A DNA stretch of 64,000 bases. Source: Candidatus Amarolinea dominans (GTDB taxonomy: Bacteria; Chloroflexota; Anaerolineae; SSC4; Amarolineaceae). The position numbers and the translations under genes were made by a program. The notes under the pieces are model-generated. The model searched no databases, had not been told where the DNA came from, and saw only the letters and a program-made list of their open reading frames with translations. Positions 1 to 8,746 of this stretch are shown here, piece by piece. Location: contig JADJYJ010000030.1 of NCBI GenBank assembly GCA_016719785.1, positions 124,001-188,000 on the forward strand, in the 5' to 3' direction. Each line of letters begins with the position of its first letter. Position 1 is the stretch's first letter.

Positions 1-2493
1 TCGAAGAGGCGGTACGGCGCATAGTCGTCCATGCGCCAGACGCGCACGCGGCGGTCATGGCTGCCGCTGGTGAGCCAGGCGCCGTCCGGGCTGAAGGCCA
101 CACTGCGCACCTCAGCCTCATGGTCGGCGAAGATATGCAGGCAGGCGCCATCGCGCACATCCCACAGCCGCACTGTTTTGTCATCGCTGCCGCTGGCCAA
201 GAGGTGTTCGGTGGTGGGATGAAAGGCCAGAGCCAAGACGCAGTCGCTATGTCCCGTCAGGGTCCTCACCAGCGCGCCGGACGGCACGTCCCAAAGCTTG
301 ATTGTCTTATCATAACTGCTACTCGCCAGCCAGCGACCGCTCGCACTGAAGCGGGCGGTCCAGACCACATCCTCGTGCCCGACCAGGGGTGCGCAGGAGC
401 CGGCCATCCGCGACGCGCCACAGGCGCACCGTCTGATCGCTGCTGGCGCTGACGAGCAGGCTGCCGTCTGGGCTGAATGCCACCGAGCGCACACGGTTTT
501 CATGCCCTGCCAGGCTACACAAACAGTGGCCGGTCTGAACATCCCAGAGTCGCACCGTTTTATCGCTGCTGGCGCTGGCGAGCAGCCGGCCGTCGGGGCT
601 GAATGTTACCGAGCGCACCCAATCGCTGTGGCCTTTGAGGGTAAGCAAGCGCTTGAAGTCCCGGCAGCGCCAGAGGTAGATGTCGCCGCTGTCCGCGCCG
701 GCCGCCAACAACGCGCCGTCCGGGCTGAGCCCGAGAGCCGCCACGCTGGAAAAGGCCTCCGTAAACACGGTCTCGCGCAGGTCCGCACCCGCCAGGTTGA
801 CTGCGTGCAGATCCACGCCCTGCAGAAAGGCGCGCCAGACGCTCACCTGGGAAAAATCGGCGCTGGTGAGATCATCCCCAATGTGCCGAAGGAGATTGAG
901 GCTGTTGCCGGCCGTATAGCCCGGCAGGCCCGTGCCGCGCTCTATCGTTACGAGGTTAACCAGGCGCCGCGCCATGCCCCGTTGCGGCCATACCTGGCGC
1001 AGGCTCTCGGCCAGGGGAGCAGCAATGAAGCGTTCCTGGCCGAGACGTTTGTACTCCCTGGCCGTAGCGTTGAGCAAGGGAAAGCGTCGAAAATGGTCAG
1101 CCCGACCTTGTATGATCTCTTCGCCCAGGGTTTGTACCAGGCGATTGGTGACATATTCCAGCACGATGTCCTGCAGGAAGAAGCCGGCCTGGCCCTTGTC
1201 CACCAGATGACGGCGCAGTAAGGAGCTGAGGGTCGTCCAGACATCGTTGATGGGTTGGCGAGGCAGCAGGTATTCCGCCAGGTAGTCCGGGGACAGCGAT
1301 GTGCGCTCGAGCGCCAGCCAGTACATGACATCCTGCTCCCTGGCCGACAGGCGGTCGAAATGTTCGTCGAGCAGGTCATTGACATCTTCGAAGGCGAAGC
1401 GCTGGCTGGTCAGGAAATCGGCCAGCTGGCCTGCGTACAGATCACGAATCGGCGCAGCCGCCAGCTGCAGCATCAAGGGATTGCCGGCATAATGCAAAAC
1501 CAGGGCTTCCCAGTCGGCATGGCTACCGGCGAGGTGGGAATCCTCCAGAATAGCCTTAGCGGTAGCTGCGCTGATCCCCTTCAGCGGAAGGGTAGTCACG
1601 CGCCGCGACGCCCCTTCCCAGCGCGCCATATCTCGTGGCTTTTCGCGGCTGACCAGAACCAAGCAGCCTTGGTGCTCGGTTTCCGCCACGGCCTGAATCA
1701 GATCGCCGTAGGCGGCGTAGCCGTCACGAAAATGGCCTGCCGGTCCACCGGGGCGCATGACGGCCTCGAGCTTGTCGAAGATGAGCAGACAGCGCTGAGT
1801 GCGGAAATAGGTTAGCAGCCGGTCAATACGGCCGGCCGTGGTGGCCGGCAGAGCGGTGTCGCGATAGTCCGAAAAGAAATGGATGCAATCGCTCAGCACT
1901 TCATCCAGGGGCGGGCCGTCCTGCAGCAGCACCCATAGCGTGGCGTCGAACGCCGGCGCCGCGTCCAACGCCGCCTTTTTGGTCAGAAATGTCTTGCCGA
2001 CTCCGCCCAGGCCGAAGATACCCACCAAGCGACTGTGGTCGGTCTGCAAGACGTGACGCAACTGCGCCAGTTCTGACTCACGCCCCACGAAGCCGGCCAC
2101 ATCCGGTGAGCGGCCCCAATCCGTGCGGCCAGCCGGCTTGGCCGGACGGGGCGGCTGCTGCGCCAGCGCCGGCTGAGCGAGCGCGGGTAACACTGCGTCA
2201 GGATGTGGATGATCGGCCAGGGTGAGCAGGGTGCGCAGGTCACGACGAAAGTCATCCCGAAACACGCTAACTTTCCGGGCCCACGCGGCTAATTCGCGCA
2301 CCAGGCCTTCGACATCCTGTTGGCGTACGATGGCTTGGCCCCGGCGCCATTTGGCGATCGAAGCGCCGCTCTGCTTGCCGAGGGCTTGGCCGATGATCTC
2401 TTGGAGGTCTTCGAGCGGGGGGCCGCCTGCGTTTTTGATTTGCCAGAGGAGTTCGGTCAGCAAGTTACCGAAGCGTTTCCAGTCAGCAGGCAT
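1..2493 (-). CDS. NB-ARC ATPase with WD40 repeats (STAND protein), frameshifted and running off the window
   Basis: This is a signal-transduction NTPase of the NB-ARC/WD40 type. In the family, the ATPase acts as a switch and the beta-propeller senses a ligand. Residues 1-75 form a helical, XRE-like head. The P-loop GLGGVGKT is at residues 161-168. A helical region follows, and WD40 units (GHSDWVRSVTFSPDG, DKTVRLWDV) begin near residue 590. The frame stops at position 319. The reverse strand from about 385 down to 1 continues perfect WD40 units in another frame (GHEDVVWTARFS, SDDKTVRLWDV), with no stop up to the window edge. Removing one G from the run at 386-389 restores a single frame. The gene therefore continues beyond position 1 and is broken by one inserted base. 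The family is certain; the substrate and partner are unknown. Confidence 0.85.
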
Positions 2494-2700
2494 GGGGCCT
2501 CCTGTCGGGCGAAATTCCCAGGAAAAATTTCCAACATTCCAGGGGTGGGATGTGTTAGATTCTGAAGGATGGCGTAGACACAGTTTATCCCATCACAGCC
2601 AGATACGTCAAAAAGACGCCCTTTGTTGTCTACGATCTTCGAGGATTTGAAGCCGGAAGATCTCGCAACAACTACGCATCGTGCATAGGAGGAGGAATAC

Positions 2701-3570
2701 ATGGGTTGGCTTGATACAGTCCTGAGCGCCGCCAGCGCCGGCGCCAGCATCTACAACGCGTCGCAACTGCAAACGCTGCGCCGGCAGGGCGCACAAGCTG
2801 GGCTAATCCAAGCTATGGTCACACACCTGCGCGAGCAGATCTTTCAGTTCAAGCAGATGGCCGAGTATGGTCTGGCGCAAGAGGTCCGGTCGGTGAAGAA
2901 TGCTGCGGGCGTTATCAGCATCGTCGAATCGCGATTGGACGACTCTGGCATCACGCCCGAGCTATTCCCGGAGCTGGGCGACAAAGAATACGCCATGCAG
3001 ACGATCCGACTGATCAGCGAGAACAAACGCCGGCTGCTAGGGCTGCTTTCTCGGGACGAACAGAACGAAATCAGCCGCGTGGTGGCTGCCGCCGAGCGTT
3101 TGCCGGATTACAACTACTACGTGGAGAACTTCAACGACGGCAGGCGGCTGGTCGAAGCGGCGCCCACGGTGGCACAATACGCGGGACGCAACGGTTGGTT
3201 GCAGAAAAGCGTGTTTGCGCTGTTTTACTATTTCGTTGGCCTGCCGGCCAGCACCGGCCTCTTCGCGGCTCTGTTCACGGCAGGGAATTGGAGCAGCAAC
3301 ACGGGAATCATCCTCGGCTTCATCGCCGGGATCGGTGCGTGGATCGCCGGTTTGATCATGTACAACCGCTGGCTGCACCACAAGGAGTATCAGGAAGCCA
3401 AAAAGGTGGTGGATGAACTCAAGGATAAGATTGATCTCCCGCGCTTCGCAGCGTTGGATAAGGAGTTGAGGGGCGTGACGCACGCCCGGCAGTTGCAGGC
3501 TGAAGCGCAAAGTCTCATCACCTCCTTCTTTGGGGATACAGCAAGCCAGCCGGCGCTGATTCAAGCATGA
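2701..3570 (+). CDS. Hypothetical membrane protein with two transmembrane helices
   Basis: I do not recognise a family for this 289-residue protein. It begins MGWLDTVLSAASAGASIYN. A mostly helical, charged region of about 160 residues follows, then two adjacent hydrophobic segments at about 168-195 and 203-225, separated by a short polar turn. A charged helical tail completes it. The arrangement suggests a soluble N-terminal domain held at the membrane by a hairpin. The start is supported by a strong ribosome-binding site (aggaggag, 5-8 bases upstream). It is divergent from the NB-ARC gene, with about 207 bp between them, so they may share a control region. Confidence 0.75.
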   Translation: MGWLDTVLSAASAGASIYNASQLQTLRRQGAQAGLIQAMVTHLREQIFQFKQMAEYGLAQEVRSVKNAAGVISIVESRLDDSGITPELFPELGDKEYAMQTIRLISENKRRLLGLLSRDEQNEISRVVAAAERLPDYNYYVENFNDGRRLVEAAPTVAQYAGRNGWLQKSVFALFYYFVGLPASTGLFAALFTAGNWSSNTGIILGFIAGIGAWIAGLIMYNRWLHHKEYQEAKKVVDELKDKIDLPRFAALDKELRGVTHARQLQAEAQSLITSFFGDTASQPALIQA

Positions 3571-3680
3571 ACTCAAAGGCCCGACGACCCCGGCGCGACG
3601 GCAGAGGCCCCCATTGGGAGCTGTCCACCGGCGAGGCATTCGCTTTCGAGTTCTTCGGGGGCGGCACGATGGTCGGCTAA
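3567..3680 (+). CDS. Possible 37-residue peptide overlapping the preceding stop
   Basis: The ATG overlaps the stop of the preceding gene in an ATGA junction, which suggests translational coupling. The product is 37 residues, Arg-rich at the start and ending FEFFGGGTMVG. There is no recognisable domain and no independent ribosome-binding site. It could be chance; I list it because the overlap is a common operon arrangement. Confidence 0.25.
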   Translation: MNSKARRPRRDGRGPHWELSTGEAFAFEFFGGGTMVG

Positions 3681-3720
3681 TCTGATCCAACTATTTCACT
3701 CACACCAAGAGGAACCTATC

Positions 3721-4540
3721 ATGTCACTCGCACGTTTTCGCAAACCCACGTTGGTTGCCCTGTCCCTGTTGGTGGCCCTGGCCGTCTTGGGCCTGGCGCC
3801 ACAGCCCGCTGCCCCCCGCGTCAGAGGGTAACGCCATTGCCCTGAGAGCACCGTCCTTCGTGCGCGTCGCCAACGCGCAGGACGCGCCGGAGGCCACACC
3901 GATGGGCTTCCCGCAGGATGAGGCCGGCATCTCCGCGTATTTCAAGTCCACCACGCCGGTCAACCTGCCCGATGTACGCAGCGTGTTCCGGGTGATCGAG
4001 GTTGAGACGGCGGATTACATCATTGGGTCGGTGCCTGTGCCGGGCTACGCGGAAAGATATGATGTGCACCTGTATGTCCATCGTGATGGCTGGTTTCTGG
4101 CCTATTATCTCAGCGCGGATCCGGCAAGCAAACTCTTTGATTGGAATTCCTATACTCCTACCTCAATACCTACTCGACTCGAAAGAGTGCTGGCGATCGC
4201 TGCCAACACCGCTGGCATCGCCTTTCCTGGTTCCACCTACTACGACTTCCGCTACCCAAACGCAACGCATCTGATGATGATTGCGGAAGACACGTCCGAT
4301 GGGAACAGCTTCGAAGTCAGATTGCCAGGGAGTTACAGTTACTACGAAAGAAGCTGGTCAACGCACTATACAGGAGGGTATTGCGAGACCTGGTTCATCC
4401 TGGATGGAACTAACATTGGACATAATGGCACGGCATATGGAAGCCTAACTGCCGCTCAACTTCTACCCGAGACTACCCACACCGTGCAGATCTCCTGCAA
4501 TGGTTATGGTGGTCTGGCTTTGATCTACAGGGTGCCATGA
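3721..4540 (+). CDS. Exported protein of unknown function, frameshifted after the signal peptide
   Basis: From ATG 3721, preceded by aagagga, the frame encodes a clear signal peptide (MSLARFRKPTLVALSLLVALAV...) that stops at 3831. The downstream frame has no good start of its own and runs to 4540 (YFKSTTPVNLPDV..., ending LALIYRVP). Removing one C from the six-C run at 3812-3817 joins the two into an exported protein of about 272 residues. The mature part is rich in Tyr, Ser and Thr and looks like a beta-sandwich surface protein, but I do not recognise the family. Its stop overlaps the start of the next exported gene (ATGA), so the two are probably co-translated. Confidence 0.65.
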
Positions 4541-5374
4541 TGAACGCGCGTCGGTTTCTTCCCTTGGTCGCCCTATACGTGTTGGCGGTCACATTGGCTC
4601 TTCCCACTCACGGTCAGGCCGGCATCATCGTCAACAACGCCGACACCGTCCGTCAGGAGGGCGTAAGCGTGGACACGGGCCTGACCAACGTGACCAGAAG
4701 CGTCGGCCCACGCATCGTCCTGCAATACGCCAACACCAAACGCGAGGAGCGGATCATCGCGCCGCCGGCTGACCTGCGCACTCTCTTCGCCCAGGTGCCG
4801 GTGCGCATCGCCCTGCAGTACGCCAATACGAAGCGCGAGGAGCGGATCACCGCGCCGCCGACTGACTTGCGCACCCTGTTCGCCCAGGTGCCGGCGCGCA
4901 TCGTCCTGCAACATGCGAACACGATGCGCCAGGCCGCCCTGACCGCGCCGCCGGGCGAGCCTGCGCACCCTCTTCGGCCAGGTCGTCAACCGCATCATCC
5001 TGCAGTACGCCAACACCAGCCGACAGGTGACGCTGGCCTATCCCGTTGCGCTGATCGGCGACACCGCGCCGCCGCAGATCAGCAACGTCGTCGTGACGCG
5101 CGTGGGCGCCAGCATCCGCGTCACCTGGAACACCAATGAGTTCGCCAACAGCACGGTGCTGTACGGGATGCAAACGGGCAGCTACCCGCAGTCGGTGACG
5201 AATCCTCTCTTCGAGAGGCAGCATGAAATCAATCTGACCGGTCTGCGCGGTGGAACAACGTATTTCCTGCGTGTGCGCAGCGCGGACTTGAGCGGGAACA
5301 CCGCGACCGGGGCAGAGCGCAGTATCGTCGCAGGAGGCGGCGTGTATCTGCCGTATGTCGCGCGGCGACGGTAG
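4537..5374 (+). CDS. Exported 31-residue-repeat protein with fibronectin type III-like domain, frameshifted
   Basis: A signal peptide (MMNARRFLPLVALYVLAVTLALP) precedes four tandem copies of a 31-residue unit beginning R-I-V-L-Q-Y-A-N-T and containing APPADLRTLFAQVP. A fibronectin type III-like domain follows (ISNVVVTRVGASIRVTWNTN through TYFLRVRSADLSGNTATG). The protein ends YLPYVARRR, a short tail I associate with Chloroflexota surface proteins. The frame breaks at the G run 4953-4955: copies 1-3 are spaced exactly 93 bp and copy 4 is spaced 94 bp. Removing one base restores about 278 residues. Without correction the product ends out of frame at 5139. It is probably a cell-surface protein paired with its upstream neighbour. 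Confidence 0.7.
4711..5030 (+). repeat. Four tandem 93-bp coding repeats
   Basis: Units start at 4711, 4804, 4897 and 4991 with cgcatc[ga][tc]cctgca. Spacing is 93, 93 and 94 bp. The extra base in the last interval marks the frameshift. The fourth unit is partial. Confidence 0.85.
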
Positions 5375-5379
5375 CGTTT

Positions 5380-5446
5380 GGATCACGAAGGCGCGAAGTG
5401 ACACGAAGATCGCGAAGCACAAAGATCGCGAAGCACCCCCCGCCGC
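5380..5446. repeat. Dispersed cgaag/cacgaag short-repeat tract
   Basis: The tract alternates cgaag, cacgaag, gatcgcgaag and cacaaag words. Related tracts lie at 27866-28000 (opposite strand) and 39700-39725. It contains no gene. Confidence 0.6.
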
Positions 5447-5523
5447 GCGATCTTCGCCGTCTTCGGTCCCCCGTTATTCACTCTCCTCCCGACAAGTAGT
5501 TGGTGCTGGTTGGACAGTCTGTG

Positions 5524-5552
5524 TTGGCAGGTGGCTGTGGTTTGAGTATAAT
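5524..5552 (+). promoter_or_regulatory. Sigma-70-type promoter, copy 1 of a duplicated upstream region
   Basis: TTGGCA at 5524-5529, a 17-bp spacer, and a perfect TATAAT at 5547-5552. The block from about 5499 to 5600 closely matches 7806-7905. It ends with a relic of the start of the antitoxin gene (atgagggtggcaacgacg at 5583), but here it lies in front of the SH3b gene. Confidence 0.75.
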
Positions 5553-5616
5553 CTACTCGGATGATCGCCAAAAGGTACACCAATGAGGGTGGCAACGACG
5601 TATCCGGAGCAGCAAG

Positions 5617-6957
5617 ATGAGCCACAGTCGCAGTGTGCCATTCTGGATTTGTATGTGGTTTGGCATTCTTTTTGCTCTGCTAGCCGCGCCGTCAGCCGCG
5701 CAATCGGCGCGGCCAGCGCAAACCCCGCCGACTCCGGTCACCCAAAGCCCGTCCGCAAGATCATCCGCCTCTGTGAAGGTCAACGCCAACTTGCGCTCCG
5801 GGCCGGGCACAAACTACCCTCGAATTGGCAGCGTCAAGGCTGGCCAGACTATCGAGATCGTAGCCCGCAACCACACAGGAGACTGGTACCAACTAGCGAG
5901 TGGTGCTTGGATCTTCGGCAACTTGGTGGACGGCGCGCCCGACGTCCCGGAAGCCATGAATATTCCCGCGCCACCGACCGCTACACCGAATCCAGCCTCA
6001 GTCGCGCCAGCAACGAGCCCGCCATCCACCAAGGCCGCGGACGGTCCGCCGCAGGTGGCGGTTAAGGTGAGAACCAACGCTAACCTGCGGACTGGCCCCG
6101 GGACTAACTATCCCATCGTAGGTGTCGCCAAGTCTGGACAACCGCTGACCATCATTGGGCGAAACTCAACTGGCACTTGGTATCAGACTGCCAACGGGAC
6201 GTGGATATTTGGCAATTTACTCAATAGTATGCCGAGGGTGCCGGTGGCAGCGGATAATCCAGCAGCATCAGGAGCAGTGTCTACACCAGCGGTGGCGACA
6301 CGGACGCCCACCGGGGGAACGACCGGCACGGGTATTGGCAGCGTTGGGCGCGCTCATTCATTAGAATGCAGCTTTGACTCTCCGCTCGCTTGCTTAGATT
6401 GGCTATTGGGCGATCCCACCCGCCGCAATACTGTCTTGGGTGGCCTAGGCCTGTGGGTCGCTGCACTCGCGTTGATGGCGGCTGGCAGGCGTTGGCGTTG
6501 GGTCATGCACTGCATCCTTGTGACGGTTCTGCTTCTTCCGATCGGCTGGTTCGTCACAATCCTGTCCGGCTTGCTGCAACTGGCTGACCCCGATAGCTCA
6601 ACTTCTCCACGGGAGTTGCTTCAGAATTTCGTCAATTTGGAGCCAGTGCAGACTACGATAGGAATTGTCTTTTTGGTGCTCACCGCAGTGAGCATTTTCG
6701 GCGGTATCATAGTCTTCGCGATACTCGCCATCGTTTATGCCATCTTCCTGGCACTACTGCCTGGCCCTGACTACGTGCCGTCACCGCCCTATCCTCTGTT
6801 GGGCCATTCAGAGCATGCAACATCTGGCGAATTCAGCGACAACCGTCCAGACTATGACCCGTACTCAAGCTACCCCGATACGAGGAGCGATGACAATTCC
6901 GACGACGATGACCGAAGCAGTGGAAGCATCTGGGATGGATGGTTAGTGAAGTGGTAA
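5617..6957 (+). CDS. Exported or anchored protein with two SH3b domains and C-terminal membrane helices
   Basis: After a signal peptide (FWICMWFGILFALLAAPSAAQSA) come two bacterial SH3 domains at about residues 50-108 and 147-205. Each has the typical NLRSGPGTNYP and W-I-F-G-N-L signatures and is separated by Thr/Pro-rich linkers. Three or four hydrophobic segments follow between about 265 and 385, then an acidic, Ser-rich cytosolic or surface tail. SH3b domains usually bind cell-wall or peptide ligands, so an envelope role is likely. The ATG follows a ggagcag ribosome-binding site. The promoter in front of it is shared with the toxin-antitoxin pair at 7888, as if captured from it. Confidence 0.8.
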   Translation: MSHSRSVPFWICMWFGILFALLAAPSAAQSARPAQTPPTPVTQSPSARSSASVKVNANLRSGPGTNYPRIGSVKAGQTIEIVARNHTGDWYQLASGAWIFGNLVDGAPDVPEAMNIPAPPTATPNPASVAPATSPPSTKAADGPPQVAVKVRTNANLRTGPGTNYPIVGVAKSGQPLTIIGRNSTGTWYQTANGTWIFGNLLNSMPRVPVAADNPAASGAVSTPAVATRTPTGGTTGTGIGSVGRAHSLECSFDSPLACLDWLLGDPTRRNTVLGGLGLWVAALALMAAGRRWRWVMHCILVTVLLLPIGWFVTILSGLLQLADPDSSTSPRELLQNFVNLEPVQTTIGIVFLVLTAVSIFGGIIVFAILAIVYAIFLALLPGPDYVPSPPYPLLGHSEHATSGEFSDNRPDYDPYSSYPDTRSDDNSDDDDRSSGSIWDGWLVKW

Positions 6958-6986
6958 ACCGGCTGTCTCGGCCACCGCGCCCAGAG

Positions 6987-7439
6987 TTACACCGACCTCG
7001 ACCGGGTTGCAGACTCCGCTGACAATAGGAACTCCAGGATCTCGGCGATCAGAAAGGGCAGATTGGGTTGTGAGAAGCTGAGGCCTGGCGCGGGCACGCG
7101 GTGATGCTTGATGTCCGGCGGCAGGTGTTTGTGGTGCGGATGGGTGCTGGCCAGGGTGGGATCATTGGGGTGCGGCTGCGAGTCGTACCAGTAGAGTTTT
7201 TCGCCGCCAAGCCATACTTCGTAGCTGTAGGCTTCGATGATGACAGTGTTGGCGTCCCAGGTGAGGCGTTCGTATACGGCAAGGCGATAGCCGCCTGTGA
7301 AGGTTACATCGCCGGTGAGTTCGGCGAACAGACGACCCCGCTGGGCCACGACCAACGTCGAGCGAGTGATCTGAGATTCGCTTCGCTGCAGCGAATAGAT
7401 GTAGAGTTCGTAATCACGCAAGGACCGGAATGGGTTCAT
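6987..7439 (-). CDS. TumE/DUF6516-type toxin-like protein
   Basis: This 150-residue protein has the layout of the DUF6516/TumE family, in which a putative toxin is encoded beside a small partner. It contains a central beta-rich part (GGYRLAVYERLTWDANTVIIEAYSYE), then a G-E-K-L-Y-W-Y-D segment and the His-rich signature PHP...THPHHKHLPPDI. The start overlaps the end of the upstream partner by 26 bp, a typical toxin-antitoxin arrangement with the antitoxin first. The family call comes from remembered motif layout; toxicity is inferred from family context only. Confidence 0.65.
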   Translation of the reverse strand: MNPFRSLRDYELYIYSLQRSESQITRSTLVVAQRGRLFAELTGDVTFTGGYRLAVYERLTWDANTVIIEAYSYEVWLGGEKLYWYDSQPHPNDPTLASTHPHHKHLPPDIKHHRVPAPGLSFSQPNLPFLIAEILEFLLSAESATRSRSV

Positions 7440-7710
7440 GGCGCGCTGTTCTCTTGATCACGTCAATAATGGACTGTGTCCCGGCCTGAAACGAATGTAA
7501 AATTGACTGATATTGATCGCGTCGTCGCAGCCAAAGTCGGTACGCGCTGGCCCAGGCAGTCCAATCACGGACCCATGAGTCATCCGGCGGTTCTTCGCCG
7601 TGTGCATAAGCTTCATAGAAGGTTTCGGACAAAACACCATATTTGCGCTCATAGGTGCGCATGTCGTCTTCCAAAGCATAAATATCTTGCATGATATCGT
7701 CTAATGTCAT
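7414..7710 (-). CDS. Putative antitoxin of the TumE-like pair
   Basis: The ATG at 7710 is preceded by a G-rich ribosome-binding site and gives a 98-residue acidic, helical protein (MTLDDIMQDIYALEDDMRTYERKYG...). Longer upstream frames run into the promoter of the divergent pair and look non-coding. The end overlaps the toxin-like gene. Sequence and position suggest the neutralising partner, but no DNA-binding motif is obvious. Confidence 0.6.
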   Translation of the reverse strand: MTLDDIMQDIYALEDDMRTYERKYGVLSETFYEAYAHGEEPPDDSWVRDWTAWASAYRLWLRRRDQYQSILHSFQAGTQSIIDVIKRTARHEPIPVLA

Positions 7711-7828
7711 GATCACACCCCCCGCAGGAACTACTGTCAGGCCTGCATTATAGCCGAAATCCGCCGGCCCGCCAAAGTCCTCTGACAGTCCATTCTGAAT
7801 TGAGTTGGTTCCGGTTGGACAGTCTGTG

Positions 7829-7857
7829 TTGGCAGGCGACCGTGGATCGAGTATAAT
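7829..7857 (+). promoter_or_regulatory. Sigma-70-type promoter, copy 2 of the duplicated upstream region
   Basis: TTGGCA at 7829-7834, a 17-bp spacer, and TATAAT at 7852-7857. A ribosome-binding site (aggagg) and ATG 7888 follow. The flanking sequence is nearly identical to that around 5524-5552. Confidence 0.78.
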
Positions 7858-7887
7858 CTGGTCGGATGAACACCAGGAGGTGCACTG

Positions 7888-8223
7888 ATGAGTGTGACAA
7901 CCACCCTGTCTGATAGCGTTGTGCGGCACCTGAATGATCTGTCTTTCGGCCAAACAAATAGCATCAATGACAAGCTGACATTATTGCTTGAAGCTGAATA
8001 TCGGCGCCGGCTGGCGCGTTACAGTCTGACAGATCGGCAGCTCGCGCAGAAATACGTGATGAGCTTCGACGATTTCGAGCAGCAGCGGATCACCGAACAG
8101 CGCGGTTATACCTGGGAGGTGGAATCGGACGCGATGGCCTGGGAGACAGCCGTTGATGGCATCCGCACCGTGCGGCAACAGATCAGTGACCTGCGCGGAC
8201 AGCGTTATGATTCAGACCATTGA
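7888..8223 (+). CDS. Putative antitoxin of a second toxin-antitoxin-like pair
   Basis: A 111-residue protein beginning MSVTTTLSDSVVRHLNDLSFG. The N-terminal part, with a short strand and two helices, resembles a ribbon-helix-helix-like antitoxin head. The rest is charged and helical (LTDRQLAQKYVMSFDDFEQQRITEQRG). It has a clear promoter and aggagg ribosome-binding site, and its end overlaps the next gene by 17 bp. The first few codons are echoed at 5583. Function is inferred from size, overlap and partner. Confidence 0.6.
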   Translation: MSVTTTLSDSVVRHLNDLSFGQTNSINDKLTLLLEAEYRRRLARYSLTDRQLAQKYVMSFDDFEQQRITEQRGYTWEVESDAMAWETAVDGIRTVRQQISDLRGQRYDSDH

Positions 8224-8566
8224 CGACCTCATTCTTGAGGCGCACGATGCCAGTGGCCGATTCTGGTTTGTACAGGGTTTCAACATCGTTGAGCAGACGA
8301 ACGCCACTGTGACCTTGCACCTGACTATCGGCCCAAGTCTATTCGTGCAGGCTTTTTTCAGCCAAAACAGTCGGCGATTGAATTTGGCTCTGGTTAGCCA
8401 AGGCGGGCGTCTGTATGGACGCGACTACGAACATGGAACATGGCATCGCCACCCGTTTGGTCAGGCTGAGCAGCATGAACCGACACCTGAAGGGATGTCT
8501 GCGCAGCCGTTGACCCAATTTATGACCGAGATTGAGGAGATTCTGGTCGTACACGACCTGATTTGA
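8207..8566 (+). CDS. Putative toxin-like partner (small beta-rich protein)
   Basis: I chose ATG 8207 (MIQTIDDLILEAHDASG), which overlaps the previous gene; this is better than the 18-residue longer reading from 8153. The 119-residue product has beta-rich segments, a conserved-looking L-F-V-Q-A-F-F then R-L-Y-G-R-D and WHRHPFG motif, and ends in an acidic helix. I associate this organisation with small chromosomal pairs in Chloroflexota and cyanobacteria. It resembles the TumE-like protein at 6987 in general layout but is not a close copy. Confidence 0.55.
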   Translation: MIQTIDDLILEAHDASGRFWFVQGFNIVEQTNATVTLHLTIGPSLFVQAFFSQNSRRLNLALVSQGGRLYGRDYEHGTWHRHPFGQAEQHEPTPEGMSAQPLTQFMTEIEEILVVHDLI

Positions 8567-8630
8567 TGACCATGCAGGTCAATAACATGGGCCTGTCGTC
8601 AATCTGCCACATACGGACTCACCACGCCAG

Positions 8631-8735
8631 CGTGGGATACGTGTGGGATTTCGTGGGATACGTGTGGGATAACGTGGGATTGTAAGAAATCCGGCTTCTG
8701 GCAGAAGCCGGGTTTCTTGTAGAGACCGGGCTTCT
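8631..8735. repeat. Tandem gtgggata repeats followed by a palindromic dispersed repeat
   Basis: Positions 8631-8680 hold five gtgggat words arranged as a roughly 21-bp unit repeated about 2.5 times. Positions 8684-8735 hold three related GAAACCGGGTTTCT-type units, the first two forming a long hairpin. This hairpin may also end transcription from 8566 or from the opposite gene ending at 8747. Confidence 0.7.
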
Positions 8736-8746
8736 TGCTGGCACGG

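Noticed and set aside
3037..3690. 217-residue frame on the minus strand
   Set aside because: Antisense of the two-helix membrane protein, with no start signal.
5583..6065. 160-residue frame overlapping the SH3b gene
   Set aside because: Only its first codons match the antitoxin start at 7888; the rest is an out-of-frame reading of the SH3b gene.
7711..7953. N-terminal extension of the antitoxin at 7414
   Set aside because: It would cover the promoter and start of the divergent gene and has non-coding composition; ATG 7710 has a ribosome-binding site.
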